The translations under genes and the position numbers were made by a program. Positions 34,001 through 34,206 of a stretch of DNA of 34,206 bases are shown piece after piece. The notes under the pieces are model-generated. The model ran no database searches. It was not told the DNA's origin and saw only the letters and a program-made list of their open reading frames with translations. Positions within the stretch are counted from its first letter, which is position 1, and each line of letters opens with the position of its first letter. Source of the DNA: Pseudomonadales bacterium (GTDB lineage: Bacteria > Pseudomonadota > Gammaproteobacteria > Pseudomonadales > Azotimanducaceae); contig JAHRWB010000054.1 of assembly GCA_019090385.1 (NCBI GenBank), forward strand, positions 1 to 34,206, written 5' to 3'.

Positions 34001-34206
34001 ATGGGTAAACAAGGATGGAGCGACGTAATGCAAAAATATAGAAGGTTGATTTGTGTGGGCATGAGCCTGTTGTTTATTCCACCCGTTTTTGCTGAAGAGC
34101 CAAGGTCTTCTATCCCAGAGCAGCCGCGTTCTATATCAGAGCAGCCGCGTTCTATATCAGAGCAGCCGCGTTCTATATCAGAGCAGCCGCGTTCTATATC
34201 AGAGCA
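34001..34206 (+). CDS. Secreted repeat protein, N-terminal part (3' partial)
   Basis: An open frame that runs off the right edge. ATG at 34001 has a strong ribosome-binding site (ggagg at 33988-33992); an in-frame ATG at 34028 with ggag before it is also possible. The signal peptide is clear: basic QKYRRL, hydrophobic CVGMSLLFIPPVF and an AEE cleavage region. The mature part begins EEPRSSIPEQPRSIS and then repeats the heptad Glu-Gln-Pro-Arg-Ser-Ile-Ser to the edge. It lies 14 bases after the receptor stop and is probably cotranscribed. The function is unknown. Confidence 0.75.
   Translation, partial: MGKQGWSDVMQKYRRLICVGMSLLFIPPVFAEEPRSSIPEQPRSISEQPRSISEQPRSISEQPRSISE
34118..34206 (+). repeat. 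Tandem 21-base repeat encoding a heptapeptide
   Basis: Four identical 21-base units at 34118-34138, 34139-34159, 34160-34180 and 34181-34201, plus the first five bases of a fifth at the window edge. The unit begins gagcagccgcg and encodes Glu-Gln-Pro-Arg-Ser-Ile-Ser in frame. A degenerate copy (EEPRSSIP) precedes. DNA-level identity suggests recent expansion by slippage; the total copy number is not visible. Confidence 0.93.

Overview
The window looks like a gammaproteobacterial chromosome segment of moderate GC content. It carries a large-type NAD-glutamate dehydrogenase, a DUF2868/DUF3482 membrane protein and GTPase pair, a MATE transporter, an Uup-type ABC-F protein, Lpt-like proteins and a TonB-dependent receptor. 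I saw no rRNA, tRNA, CRISPR array, insertion sequence or phage gene. Gene assignments come from motifs and family memory; no search was run.

Layout. 1-2546: C-terminal half of NAD-glutamate dehydrogenase, cut by the window edge. 2573-3382 (-): small DxD glycosyltransferase-like protein. 3639-7909 (+): DUF2868 membrane protein, DUF3482 GTPase and MATE transporter, tightly packed. 8018-9097 (-): membrane protein of unknown function. 9177-11075 (-): Uup. 11230-13041 (+): large class V aminotransferase-fold protein, followed by a terminator-like hairpin. 13254-31238: a long lipid locus. 31491-33986 (+): TonB-dependent receptor. 34001-34206 (+): start of a secreted protein with tandem heptapeptides, cut by the window edge.

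The most interesting part is 13254-31238. The minus-strand operon 31238 to 26916 encodes a fatty acyl-AMP ligase/ACP synthetase, an NAD(P)-dependent reductase of the epimerase fold, a dedicated acyl carrier protein and a serine palmitoyltransferase-like alpha-oxoamine synthase. This is the gene set known from Caulobacter ceramide synthesis. The plus-strand genes supply matching downstream functions: a GNAT-like protein resembling bacterial ceramide synthase, a MobA-like nucleotidyltransferase, an LCB5/diacylglycerol-kinase-like lipid kinase (a ceramide kinase candidate), a GMC oxidoreductase, a LicC-like cytidylyltransferase, a HIT protein, LptF- and LptG-like permeases with a divergent LptA-like periplasmic protein, a CDP-alcohol phosphatidyltransferase, a Tam41-like nucleotidyltransferase and a Wzx/MATE-type flippase.

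A coherent reading is that the cell builds a ceramide backbone, phosphorylates and activates it or a head-group alcohol through CDP chemistry, attaches a polar head, flips the product and carries it towards the outer membrane with dedicated Lpt-like parts. The backbone assignment is fairly firm. The head group, the order of steps and the transport role are inference.

Notable oddities: the ceramide-synthase-like gene carries an apparent one-base deletion near 14308-14311 that removes its conserved C-terminus; the CDP-alcohol transferase has an N-terminal domain with no visible nucleotide-binding motif; and many genes in the locus start with TTG or GTG.
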